Source of the DNA: Symbiodinium natans
Taxonomy: Eukaryota; Sar; Dinophyceae; Suessiales; Symbiodiniaceae
Assembly: GCA_905221605.1 (NCBI GenBank)
Contig: CAJNDS010002313.1
Location: forward strand, 507,001 to 567,000
Reading direction: 5' to 3'
DNA length: 60,000 nt
Shown here piece after piece: positions 1 through 10,814 of this stretch. A model generated the notes under the pieces. The model searched no databases and was not told where the DNA came from. It was given only the letters and a program-made list of their open reading frames with translations. The position numbers and the translations under genes are program-made. Positions within the stretch are counted from its first letter, which is position 1, and every line of letters starts with the position of its first letter.

Positions 1-368
1 GCCGTACAGGAGCCCTTTGGTTACTGGGTGTGTTGCTCAGACGGGCTTACAATCATGGGCTTATCTTGGGCCGAATGGCTGCAGTCGCAAAGCCAGCCGC
101 ATGTGGATTGCTCCCCCGTGCTTCCAGTCCTCTGGTGTCAGCCGGTGCAGGCACTCCTCTATCGCTGAGCTTCAGCATGAGTCGCTTTCCCTGAATGCTA
201 CGTACCCTCCTAATACTTGCAATTTTACTACGTACTTGTTGCTGCTGGAACATGTGTTTCCTGTAGAGGGGGGTTTAGTCGTCGGGTGGAAGGAACCGCA
301 GCAAGTAGACAAGACCGGCAAAAAGTTCGGCCTTTCGGGTCCTTCAGTTTCTCGCAATCATCCTCCAG

Positions 369-490
369 GCAAGTACATCATCGCCTTTGTGAACAAGGGC
401 TCGGGGGATCAGAAGAGTGCTCTGCTCCATGATGCCTTTGCAAGCCTCCTCGATGAGTATGGCCACTTGGAGGAAAATCTTGGGTCCTTT
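369..490 (+). CDS. DAG kinase exon: start of the catalytic domain
   Basis: The frame after the acceptor ending at 368 reads [17 protein letters not shown] and then a leucine-rich helix ([12 protein letters not shown]). This is the first beta strand and glycine-rich turn of the DAGK catalytic domain; the usual form is VFVNPKSGG. The 3' end is uncertain (about 460-490). Nothing upstream in the first 368 bases could be assigned to a known N-terminal domain such as C1 or EF-hand. Confidence 0.55.
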
Positions 491-3094
491 GTTGGTTGGG
501 TTCAAGCTGTTCAGGCTGTGCAGGGTCCCAGCCACGGAGAAAACTTGCTGTCTGAGGCCCAGTTATGCGAAGTCTGTTTGTTGACGTTTCTGTGTTGGGA
601 TCTTCCCCCTTTTACTAACAGTCCTTAATGGGGATTATGATAGGGGGCACCATCATCCCGATTAGCATAAGGGACTATCCCAATGTACATGGGCCGAAAT
701 GGCCGAAAGGTGCCCAGCCGAGGTTGCGTCTGCGTCCTGCCAAACGACCTGGATCGGGGCATGCGAAACTTCGAGCTGCCAGAGTTCTAGTTTCAGGATT
801 AGATTTAGGGCCTTTACCGGATTTAGGGTTAAGGGTTCAAGTTCTGAAGTGGCTTGTGAGGAGGGCGGGAGGTTTGGGGGGGAGGGGGGGGGGTGTGCGA
901 GTGTTAACATCACGCGCACCCGACTTGCCCCCTGCGGCCTTGAGCGCCGCAGGTACTTGGGACAGTTTTGGGCTTTGGGCTCTAGAGAATGCATGGTTGT
1001 TATCTTAGCATATCATTCTCGTCTGCTATTATCTCATTCTACGATTACTCTTCCCGGGGTTTGTTTAACGCAGGGTGGCTGTCCTGTCGATTCCTGGTTT
1101 CAAGAACCGTGACAGTAGTCTCAAGACATTCGGTCCTTCGAACTTTGAGGCCGACATTAGCTAGGCACGTTAAAATGGTTCCGACGGTTCGGCAGAGTTC
1201 CCAACTGTTCGGGGCTGCTTCTAGGCTCTTGAGAATGCTCTGACAGTTCCTGAGAGTTGCTTGATGGTTCCAGAGCCCTTGCTTGGTGCTGACACGCAAA
1301 CAAGCCAACGGGCCTTCCAAGACTAGAAATTGTCATTGTTATGTTTGGATTTCCTTGTAATGTTACAGTATGTGTAGTACTATAATGTTACAGTATGTTT
1401 CTTGTGCGTCGGCTCCTGCAAGCGAGACCAAGAACTGGCTGCTTCGAAGCAGAAGTCCGATCAGAATGTCTATGTCCTGGCATGCCCTTCTGGCGGCAAG
1501 TCTTCGGCACGGCACCCGTAAGTTTGCAGCTTGCACCACTTTGCAAAACGGTATCCAAGCATTGGCAACGCGGAAGCTGCCAGGCACTGTGTAAGCTGGG
1601 GGAAGCATTTTCGGAGGCCGTCATGCGCATTCTACCGTCGTTCAACGTGTTATCGTGGAGTGTTGAACACCTGAAGAACGAAGAAGCTGACCCGACCACT
1701 GACATGTTCCATCGCGTGCTCGCTGCCCTCATGCACAAGCTTGCTTCTAAGTCACCGCAGCACATCCCAGGCGGCGGGGATGGAACAGTCACCTGGGTTC
1801 TGCCCCTTGGCTCAGTGAGGACTTTCGCCTCAACCCCATCCCCCGCAGCTGTCGGGCTGGTGGCACGCCGACTTGCATAAACACCCAAAAGCCTTCGAAG
1901 CAAAGTGCGGCTCCCTTTTTTTAGGGGATCATCCAGCAAGAGTGGAACGATACAGAGGAAGATGACACACTTTACAGTAGCCAGAACTAGAAGCACCACC
2001 CAGCACCGGCCGTCCATCAGCCACACTCAGCGGAAATCCCTGTGGGGAGGTCAGAGCTGCAAGCGCGCCGAAGGATGTTCGAAGACGGGACGCTCCTCAG
2101 ACGGCATGTGCAGTTAAGTTGACATGGCATGGCACAAGAGCTGTATGCCATTGTGAAAGCCTCGAAGCCTCGGGGGAGCATCTCTGGATGGCCAGGCGAC
2201 TAAAGCTCAACCCTTCCCATACCCCAAACGTGCCTTGCAGTGGTGGTTCGTTGGAACAAAGACTCGCAGCCTGGCAGACCAAGGCCTCCGGTCGGCTACT
2301 TTGCTTGAAGTGAGGGGATTTAGTGGGCTGCTGTGCTTTTAAGGTCTTCGAATCTCTTGGGCTAAACTCCTCTTGAGACATCAAAGGCATCAAAGGTTCG
2401 CCCTGAATGCTGGAAACCGAGGTAAGAGGTTGAAAACACATGCCTCAACCACCCACCCTGCACGTAGCACAGCACAAAGCTGCAACTTGAGAGCCATCAC
2501 AAACCTCTCTTCTTTTTGGTGACAAGATCGTTCTCGTGCAGGGCGCCTTGTGACTCCTTGGTAGTCTACGCAAACGTGACTGCCCCGTTCAGCATATTCA
2601 CCATGTAGGAGCAGTGCAGGTGGCATGTCAGCAGTTCAAGGCTCGTAGAAGTCCTCCCAAGGCATCATTCCGATGGGCACGGGCAATGACCTGGCAAGGT
2701 CTCTGGGCTGGGGCCCGGCGCTGGCAGAACTTAGCCAACTGGAGACTCGGGTGGGAAAGGCTTCGGGCTGTACAGGCTAGAGAGGAGCGGAAAATAGTTG
2801 GCATTTTTTTTTGTGCAATCTGGGGGCGGGGGGGGCGGGGGGAGTGAGCGATTTGAGAAGTCGGGGGTGCAGGGAATTGGGCTGGGGGGTAGGCAAATTT
2901 AACGGGTTTTGTCTTGTAGTTTTTAGCTTTGGACTGCACGAGTTTGGGGAGTTTGAGGGTTGAGGGCTTAAGCAGGATAGATTTGGCATGGGCGGTTCTA
3001 GGACGCTGGGGGTGTGCACAAGTTGAGGATTTAGGTTTGAGGAGGTAGAGGCAGGCTGTGCTGGGACTTGGTTTGAAAGGAGCTGGCCCACTCA

Positions 3095-3130
<36 letters not shown>

Positions 3131-6100
3131 ATTCTGAGCAAACCCTAAACCAAAAACCCCAGTCCTAGACATCTGGACCTCCAGGAGAGTTATGTGATGA
3201 GAACTATCCACGCGGAGGTTGTGCTTCTCGACCAGTGGCACCATGACCTTGTTGAAGATGGGGGGGGAGGCTCTAGGAAGTTGTACTACATTAACGTGAT
3301 GATGTGAGAATACAATGGTTTTGTACATAGGTAATATAATGACGCAATGGCAGTCTGCTATTCACTTTGTATTCTGATGGTGTAGCCCTTGCTTGTCTGG
3401 CAGCAGGTCGGATGCGTGGGGTGATAGGCCACAAGTTTCCAGGTCGCTTCTTCGTGAGCGCTTCGCACTTTTAGTGCCCTTTATCGCTGAGACTGCCCTA
3501 GCTTCGGTCTAGGGAAGGGTGATGAAACGCAGACCGAAACCTAAACCCTAAACCCCAAACCCTAAACCCTAAAACCTATGCTGAAGGAAGCTCACTCTTC
3601 GACCTCACAGCATGCTGCCGCCTTCACTGCGGCCAAAGGAAGAGCACAGGGCTGTGCTTTGTCCGGAATGGCCTGGTTGCTCTTTGGTGTTATATATATA
3701 TATATGTATATCTATATATATATATATATATATGTATATGTGTATATATGTATATGTCTATATGTATATCTGTATATATGTATGTGTATATATATATATA
3801 TATATATACATATGTATACATACATTCTTTCTTTGCGAGCATATACCCTGTTGTGCCTGTCGCGCAGCAGAGATCATGGAGCCATCAGCCAAGGAGTATG
3901 TTGGGTACTTCACCAATTACTTTTCAGTCGGCATGGATGCCAGAACGACGTGGCTTGCCATTGATGGAAGGTATCGAACTTACATACCCCAACTCCACAG
4001 CCCAACTGCAAAACCCTTTCGATCAAGCTCGGCAGAAGTAGCAGCACAGGCCATGGGGTGCTGGCAACGGAGTAGAATTGAAGCCGGGTTCCATGCAGGG
4101 AGTGCAGCCTGACCTGGTTGAAGAACGTTCTTTCTCAATCTGGCGGATAGGGCTGCTCGCCTTTTTGGCTTGAAATTCTTGACTTGCGAGTTTACGAGTG
4201 TTGCATGTTAGATGATGAAACTCACGTCCGATAAAGCTTGCCTGCCATGTGCAAGTCCAAATGGAAAGCCGAGAGCCCTTCCAGTCATGGGGCATGCAAG
4301 GTACGAGGTGGGCAAGGCACGCCAAGGGCGACTAGGCGCGTCGGTGCTGGGATGCGAGAGGTTGATCAACCTGTACTTAGATCTGGCAAGTTGGAGCGAC
4401 GTCTCGATTGTTGACTATAGTGCTTAATTAGTGCATCCGAAGACTACTGGGACACCCATTGTGCACCGGGCGCGAAATGCCTGCGTACAATTCTATTCTG
4501 ATCCGTGCGCAACACGTTTCAGTCAGGCCGTTGCTGTTTCCAGCTTCGCTGCCTCTGGCCATTCAGCCGCGCGGGTGGCAGTCTGACCTTCTGAGTGCAA
4601 ATTTAAAACGTGCCAGAGGACTACCAGGGGAAGGCGTAAGGCAGTTGGGCTGTTCACGGTGTGCTCTCTGGCCCTTGGGAACCTAAATGTTCCGTTGACA
4701 TCCATCGTCGGTTGAATTCAGGGCCCCGACATTCTACGCATGTTGGGAATGAAGCGTGGCACCTTTGCTCAACAACTTGGTCAGTGATGTGATTCCCTGG
4801 CTCTCTAGCCAGGGACCTAGTGGGAGCCGAGCTGAGGCTTCATCCATGGCGGTTTTCTGTGTTACGCCTGCAAGGCGCCCAACATGCTGCGAGCCTTGGC
4901 GTCGAGTGACTTGCAGATGGGAATGCGCACGTTCATCTTGGCCGAAAAAGAGATGTCAAGCAAAGACATTCTTGTGGTTGTGTGACCTGCTGACCTGTAA
5001 CTGACACTCGGGTGTTCTTGTCCTACAGGGGCCGTTGCGCGGCTTTGGTGCGAGAGTGTTGAAATCCGCTCAACTGCCCTCAAGGAATCTGCTGCTGTCG
5101 CAAGAAGGCCTTGAACAAGGATCTTTCGCTGTGGTTTGACGGATCTGAGCAGGCGTGCTGTGGCTGCATCTTCTGTTCAAGTGACATCGCAAGACGGGAT
5201 CATTGTGCACCGGCGAAATCCGGCGAAGTTGATTTCTTAGGGCAGAGAAGAGCTCCGCTTCCTAGCTGCTGCAAACTCCACGAGCTCCCCCTGACTGAGC
5301 ACCCAAAAAACCCCCAAAGCGCCAAAACCAAGGCATTCTTTCCGCCAGGACGAGTTTCGCCCGGGACTCAGCTTCACGAGCCAAGACTGCCCCGATCCGA
5401 CCAAAGTCTGCGAACCCCGGGATTTCTCAGGTCTTCGGTCTTTGTGACTATTTGGCATTCGGTTTTGCATCTAAGCTTTAAAAAGGCATGGGTTTGCCTA
5501 CCCGTGCCGCGCCTGGCCACGGCAGGACAGTTTACGCTCACGAACATCAACTCCTACGGAGCAGGCGGGCGTTGTTTCTCACTGCTCCCTGCTAGTCCCA
5601 ATTCTCCCGCAAAAAGGGACTTTCCGGGAGCCCCTCTTCATCTGCAGGAATGGCGCTCTATGGGAAGCAGCATTTCCGCCACACCGTCAGCCCAACAGAC
5701 TGGCGATTGGAGGCGCCCGCGCCCCAGCCACTGACAGTCGCCTTGGAGGTTGCTGCGACAGCTTTCGCCGAACCGCCTCAATCCTGAAACCATCTGCAAC
5801 CCAGTTTGGAGTCCGCAAACATTGGCTGACAACCCCAAGCTTGGCATTGTTGGTTCGTTGACTGGTATACCTCAAGGGCGATGATTGTCACAGATGCCCC
5901 AGACTCAGGTTTACGCTCCATGGTCCAGTGTCTGTGGCCGGTGGCTTGGTTGCATTGCCGAGCTTATGTATAGCAGCCGTGATTGAAGCAGGCTCTGTCG
6001 ATAAGTTGCTGCATGCTAGCTCAGAATGCCTGTCGCTGGGGCCGAAGGCCAGACTGCCCCATGAATAACCACCAGTCGTTGCAGCCTTTCCACGTCATCA

Positions 6101-7454
6101 TAGACACAATGCCATGGACAGATCGGAGATCCCAATTTCTTTCACATTGCCTCAAAGCAGTCCCAGTGAAGGGGGCCCGAAAAAAGGGAAGAATTGTTGA
6201 TCTAGTTGGAACCTTTACGGCTTAGCAGGGCGAAGGGTCTAGATCATTTAGGATTCCTCATCAGGGGTTTCAGTTGTGGTATTTAGGGTTCAGAGGAGGA
6301 GCCTCAGCATCAGGGGTTTCAGTTGTGGTATCTAGGGTTTAGAGGAGGAGCCTCAACAGTCCTGGGTTCAGAAGAGTTGGACGCTTTTGCGTAGAATCCA
6401 GATGCAAAAAGAGTTGGACGGTTTCACCCCAGTTCTCAGGAATGACCACGGCAAAGAAGTTTCTGGGTCTGCCGTGCCAAAGCTGCAGTGCCTCTCGGCT
6501 GCTGAGATTTTGTGCCTCAACGCCTAGAGAAGCCTTGGTTTCAGTTTTTGGTTTGCTGGGGAAGAGGAGGCGGGCGATAGCGGCCGAGAGTTGCTAGAGT
6601 TGCACGGTTCTAGTTTGTTTTCTTGGTGAGGGATTTCTCACTTGGGTTGGGTTTGGGCAAGGCTGCCGCGAAAGCAAGACACAGCTTATGCAGTTCTGCC
6701 GGCACCAGGCTTGTATAGCTGGAAGACGCACATGTGCAATCCCTAAACCCGAAAAACCCAATGCCAAGAAGGACAAGCCTGAACCCGTCGTCAACCCCTG
6801 GACCCCGAAAAAGCCAGAGCTCCAAGCGCCACACGCTGTTGTATCTTGCGCCGGAGGGGGAGGGGGGGCGGGGGTCGGAAATTAGAGAGTCTACTGATCT
6901 GAGTCTGAGAGTATCGTGGCCCCACGCGCGTAGCACGGGCCCACAGGGTTACCTGAGACCTTGCCTGCTGCGAGCGTGACAGTCGAAACACTAAAGCCCT
7001 CAAACATGTCCACGTTTGGAAGCCTCAGATTCGCATCGACCACCAGCCCGCGCGCGTGGACTCCTTGGGGATTGAATCTCAGGGGTTAAAGCGTTCAGGG
7101 GGCTTCGGATTTCGGAGGGTATGTTAAGCCCCAGAAACCCTTCAACCCTCAGAAACGCCAATAAGCCTCGCATCTGAAGTTGCACACGAAAGCCACCCAC
7201 ACACATGGAACTCAGATTTCGAAGCCGGGAGGCCTTCTTTCGAGAACTTTTTTCTAGGTCCCCTCCCCCCAAGAAGGTTTGGCAAGTTCTCCTAGGACAA
7301 GGGGGGAGCCCTTAAAAGGGAGCCGTTCTGAACCCTCTTCTGGCACCCTTGTTGAGGGTCTATATCCCCAAGGGTCCCCCTAAACCTATCCCTTAAGTTT
7401 GCAGGATCTGGAGCTCAAGCGGGGCCAGTACTTCCAAATGGACGGCGAGCCCTG
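369..7454 (+). CDS. Diacylglycerol kinase, multi-exon gene (partial model)
   Basis: Predicted lipid kinase that phosphorylates diacylglycerol to phosphatidic acid, acting at membranes. Family motifs occur in order on the + strand in short exons: the domain start [18 protein letters not shown] (from 369, after a CCTCCAG acceptor); RQVFGTAP (about 1462-1517, GTAAGT donor); a helix then LPSFNVLS (about 1584-1656); the ATP-site motif [10 protein letters not shown] (about 1771-1814); [16 protein letters not shown] (about 2662-2759); the accessory-domain motif [10 protein letters not shown] (about 3871-3970, donor AAG/GTATCG); a [13 protein letters not shown] stretch (about 4837-4973); a possible exon from 5029; [12 protein letters not shown] (about 5526-5570); and QMDGEPW (about 7405-7454). 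All motifs are seen directly. Exon joins are only partly resolved, and N- and C-terminal exons are missing or unrecognised. Introns hold (CA/GT), (TA) and CCCTAAA repeats. Sphingosine or ceramide kinase is less likely, because the accessory-domain and DGEPW motifs are those of DAG kinases. Confidence 0.72.
604..672. repeat. Degenerate dispersed repeat, copy 1
   Basis: A stretch with CCCCTTTTACTAACAGTCC, then AATGGGGATTATGATAGGGGG and an ATCCCGATTAG end. It resembles segments near 36437-36520 and 56020-56115. All three lie in non-coding DNA and share short CCCTATTAG / AGTCCT-AATGGGGAT blocks. Confidence 0.35.
1771..1814 (+). CDS. DAG kinase exon: GGDGT nucleotide-binding motif
   Basis: After a CATCCCAG acceptor the frame reads [10 protein letters not shown], the signature ATP-binding loop of DAG kinases (usually CGGDGTVGWVL). 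The exon appears to close at CTCA/GTGAGG. The preceding exon (1584-1656) ends LPSFNVLS, equivalent to the usual strand before the glycine loop, so the two should be joined. The exact nucleotides of that junction do not fit a plain GT-AG intron. Confidence 0.6.
2662..2759 (+). CDS. DAG kinase exon: GTGNDLAR motif
   Basis: The frame reads [18 protein letters not shown] and then a helix [23 protein letters not shown] is the second invariant nucleotide-site motif of the DAGK catalytic fold. The acceptor is CCCAAG at 2661. The likely donor is GC at 2760 (AAAG/GCTTCG), one of several GC donors in this window. Confidence 0.6.
3096..3128. repeat. (GT)n microsatellite
   Basis: Uninterrupted alternating G-T run in an intron of the DAG kinase gene. 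Confidence 0.9.
3536..3575. repeat. Interstitial telomere-like array, CCCTAAA orientation
   Basis: About five units of CCCTAAA with one CCCCAAA variant, in a DAG kinase intron. CCCTAAA/TTTAGGG is the plant-type telomere heptamer also used by dinoflagellates. Confidence 0.8.
3691..3812. repeat. (TA)n / TATG-rich microsatellite
   Basis: Alternating T-A and TGTATA runs over about 120 bases, ending about 60 bases before the [10 protein letters not shown] exon. Confidence 0.85.
3871..3970 (+). CDS. DAG kinase exon: accessory domain start
   Basis: The frame reads [18 protein letters not shown] followed by TTWLAIDGR. This corresponds to the NYFSIGVDA motif that opens the DAGK accessory domain. The acceptor is CGCAGCAG at 3870 and the donor is GGAAG/GTATCG at 3971. 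It lies just downstream of a TA microsatellite (3691-3812) in the preceding intron. Confidence 0.6.
5526..5570 (+). CDS. DAG kinase micro-exon: NINSYGAG motif
   Basis: A 45-base segment between a CACGGCAG acceptor and a GGGC/GTTGTT donor encodes [16 protein letters not shown]. It matches the NIPSYAGG motif of the DAGK accessory domain. The preceding exon at about 4837-4973 ([24 protein letters not shown]) probably covers the divergent part between the two motifs. Confidence 0.55.
6259..6356. repeat. Tandem duplication of a 49-bp unit
   Basis: Two adjacent 49-base copies (6259-6307 and 6308-6356) that start CATCAGGGGTTTCAG and end GGAGGAGCCTCA, with three or four mismatches. Confidence 0.8.
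7405..7454 (+). CDS. DAG kinase micro-exon: QMDGEPW motif
   Basis: A segment of about 50 bases after TTTGCAG encodes [17 protein letters not shown], the near C-terminal signature of DAG kinases (QVDGEPW). It appears to close at CCTG/GTACC, splitting the Trp codon. It lies about 1.8 kb downstream of the NINSYGAG exon, so at least one exon carrying the LEVVG region should lie between; I could not identify it. Confidence 0.6.
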
Positions 7455-9662
7455 GTACCTTTCGGCAGCCTGTCCGGGCCCTGGGCACGGACCTGGAAAA
7501 CTTGTAGTTTAGACTACGAGTCGAGGATTGGTGCCAAGGCATCATGTAGAGTTTCCGGTCATCGGTTACAGTTCATGGCTTAGGGGTAGGGTTACTGGGT
7601 AGGGTTCACTCGGCTTTTCTTGCCAGCATCCCCCTTTATAAGCCCTCGAAGACTCTAAGCCCTCAAGCAGTGGGTGCTTGTGGTTCCCGTCCGATGCATT
7701 CGGGATCTCTGCCAAAGGTTGGTTGGGTTCCCCAGCGAAGTACACTTCAACGACTCAAGACACATCAACCCGCGGAAGCAGGGAGCTTGTCATGTCGAGA
7801 GGCGTCGTCGAGACTCTTCCTGTGGGCTCAGCGGAAACACCCTAAACCCTAAACCCTTTTTTTGCCACCCTCTCACGAACATGAAACTTTCGAGGAACGC
7901 GTCGCTCTCCTCAGGTACAGCAACCATCGAGCCCAACACGCAGGTCGGCCTAGGAGCCTCAAAAAGCCCAAAAGCCCCCAATGATAGGGTTTAGCGTTTA
8001 GGGTTTAGGGTTTAGGGCTTAGGTTGAAACAAGGCCTCCGCAATCCCTGAAGCCATGAACCCACCCCCACATCAAGAGCCCGAGTGCGCATCGATCCCGT
8101 GCCTGGGGCATATGCCTCCAGAATGTCCCAGTATTTCCCAGTACGAAAGTCAAAGTTGGTGCCCCCCACCACTTCCAAGAGTGTTAAGAGGATGTGGAGC
8201 AGGGCATCCGATGCATGTCAAAACAGGCAATTTCCCAAGATCCAGAACCTCTGGCTTGGTGATTTCTGTAGTGTTTAGGAATCATTACGGGTTTAGGGTT
8301 TAGGGTTTAGGGCAGTTTAGGGCAGTTTAGGGCAGTTTAGGGTTTAGGGTTCTGACTTGCAGAGTGTAAAAAGTCGCCCTCCCATGAACTCCTGGGCGCA
8401 GGTCAAGATGCTTTGCCCACCCTTGAATGGTGTGGGTGCTGGGGTTTGGGGCAGCCGCCAAGAGAGGACGCACGCAGAGTCCATGATCCCCGCTCATATG
8501 AAGCCACGCTGCCTCACTTACAGGCATAGGTAACTTGCAAGGTGAATAAGAATTTTGGGTCCTTGAGAACAGGTCGACACTTCCAGGGTCGGGCAACCTT
8601 GTGACTAGAAGCCCTGCTCACACGAGTGTCTCGAACGCATAACGACATAATCTGCTGCTGCTCCGCAAGAAACAGATCGTTCGAGAGATTACTGGTGCGG
8701 GGTGGCGACTACCTCAATGAGCTTTAGGAGCAGATTAGGTCTTTGGTAGTTGTGTTTTGCAGCTTGGCGAAGGACGTTCTGGACACCCATTCAGCCAGCA
8801 TCCAGGCCCAGGGCAAAAGAGCTGCTTATATGACAGTTGTTATTTGGGCTTCAGGTTTACCGCGCTCCTGGGTCTTCGGGGGTGCTACAGATCTGCAAGC
8901 CACACAGACCCGACCCGGACCTACAAGACACGCAAAAGTTTTTCCGGATGCAGCCAGCTGTACAGTAGAACCCTCCCCGTGCTTCTGCGTTGTCCCTGAG
9001 TTGAGCGCGGCTTCGGAGATGTCTGACCCTTGCGACATTTGCGTGCTATTCCCTCCATGCCGGCGCAGGTCTCCCTCCCCCCCGGTAGCCTCGGCTCCAC
9101 ACATAGGCTTGGCTACGTGTGTGTCTTGACACTTGTTGGTCAGATGCCCAAGCCTTTCAGGGTGCTTAGGTGGGGTGAGGTGGTTGAGGGGTTTGGACTT
9201 AGGGCCTTTTGGAAGGTAGCTTATGAGACAGGCCTGCAGACCTGCACCGAGCCTTGTTTTCCAGGCACTGATGTGCTGTTGTCCAGCCCGGCACGACAAT
9301 GCACACTGCAACCGCCACAAAACTTCCCAACCCCCAAGTGTGAACCCCGCGGGGGTCCACAACGCAGCGAAAACTGAGTATTGCTGAATCTCCTCAAGAG
9401 TGTCCGAGGTGCATGGACAACAGCACAGAGGGTGCAAGGCATCTCAATGCCCGTTGGAGCCCGACAGCTGTGCTCGAGACCCTTTAACAGCGACTCAGTG
9501 AGTGAACCCAAAACACGAACACTTCGCATCCAACACTATACTTAAATTTCGCTGCACATAAAGCACCCAACGTCCCTGCGCTCAAAGTTTGTTTTTTGAA
9601 GCCCAAGGCCCGTGACAGTTCGAGCTACAGTGTCCCACAACCTCTATTTTCTGCATTCCCAG
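7455..9662. other. Non-coding stretch with telomere-like arrays and weak exon candidates
   Basis: No recognisable domain. Telomere-like arrays occur at about 7838-7857 (CCCTAAA), 7986-8022 (TTTAGGG) and 8287-8350 (TTTAGGG mixed with GGCAGTTTAG). A coding-looking segment at about 7668-7780 follows a CAAGCAG acceptor and reads WVLVVPVRCIRDLCQRLVGF; another near 8757-8825 reads LAKDVLDTHSASIQAQGK. I cannot assign either to a gene. Confidence 0.4.
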
Positions 9663-9807
9663 CTTTCTGGCTGTTCGGGATCCCGCTAATGCCAACGCCG
9701 CTGCTTCGGAGTTAGCCCGTCTTGCAGCGAACAACGCTGCCTCATCGATTCGAGCAGCGTTCGGTGGGCTGCAGCTGAGACGCATAGACACATCAGACAC
9801 CTTAGCT
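9663..9807 (+). CDS. Unassigned internal exon (Ala-rich helical segment)
   Basis: After an ATTCCCAG acceptor the + strand frame reads FLAVRDPANANAAASELAR, continues as an alanine-rich helical segment, and ends RRIDTSDTLA before a possible GTTGGC donor. Composition and splice signals look coding. The shape (short beta strand, DP turn, helix) could be part of an RNA-binding-type fold, but that is a guess. Which gene it belongs to is unknown; the kinase gene starting near 10815 is the nearest candidate. Confidence 0.35.
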
Positions 9808-10273
9808 GTTGGCCGCGGGTGTGAAGGTCTTGTTGTTCACCTCTATGTGAGTTTAACAGTCTTGGACTTAGAGATGAGCCATGGTGAGAATCGGTTTCCA
9901 CGAGATTCAGGACTCAATAGTCATTTTCGGGGTTCTTAAGCAATTAGTAGATAAGGGTTTCCAGAGTTTCGAATCACGTGCCAAGCATACACATGCTGCT
10001 GGTGCCTCAAAGGGCCTCCTCCCAGTCTCAACCTTACGACCTATGGTCTCCAAATGCCTCCAGAAAACTAGTAATATTCTTCCTTAGAAGGGAAATATAG
10101 GGTTTATTATTTTGATTCCTTTGGGGTTCTTAAGCAAATAGTAGAAAATAGGTAGCGCGTGATTCCTGTGCTGCTCTCAAGTGGCGAGCCGCCTGCTCAT
10201 GCAACGTAGACACGTCGGATCCGGCACAAGGCACATCGAATGCAAAAATCTCGCCTGAGCTTACCGATCGGTT

Positions 10274-10335
10274 TCGGGTTTAGGGTTTAGGGTTTAGGGT
10301 TTAGGGTTTAGGGTTTAGGGTTTAGGGTTTAGGGT
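10274..10335. repeat. Interstitial telomere-like array, TTTAGGG x8
   Basis: Perfect or near-perfect TTTAGGG heptamers in tandem. Confidence 0.95.
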
Positions 10336-10814
10336 CACAGTGAAGAGAGGTCCAAGAGTCTATTGAAGGCTTTTCGGGGTAAACCCTGTGCCCTCCAAAT
10401 TTCGAGTCGAAGAACAGCGCCATTCAGGTGTGAGGTAGTTGGCTTTGCGGGCGGTTTCAGTGCTGGCTCCATAAAGGCCAGCCTCCCTAGCCCGTCTAAA
10501 CCCATACTAACCACCAATTTGCGGCACGGGTGCGACGGTTAGTCGATGCAACTCTAGACCGTTAAGGCCCCCAACCTGTCAGTGCCATGAGGTCCTTTAA
10601 CCCCTGACAGCAATTTAAACAGCTCCCACTACCAAGCAGTGAACAGTGCAACGCAAGAGCCTCTTGTCGGCTCCGAAACAGGCATTCTGAGCAGCGCAAA
10701 GGTCCCTCAAGATTCTTCAAAATCCTTCAGAAGCCCGTTTGGAGACATTCATACAAATAAAGCAGGTCGTGCTGAAGTCTCTCGCTCCTTGGGCTCTTCA
10801 GTCAGTCTTCGCTC

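Noticed and set aside
17-628. A single 203-codon gene at the left edge
   Set aside because: It has no ATG start, and only the middle (from 369) matches the DAG kinase domain; the rest is probably intron read-through.
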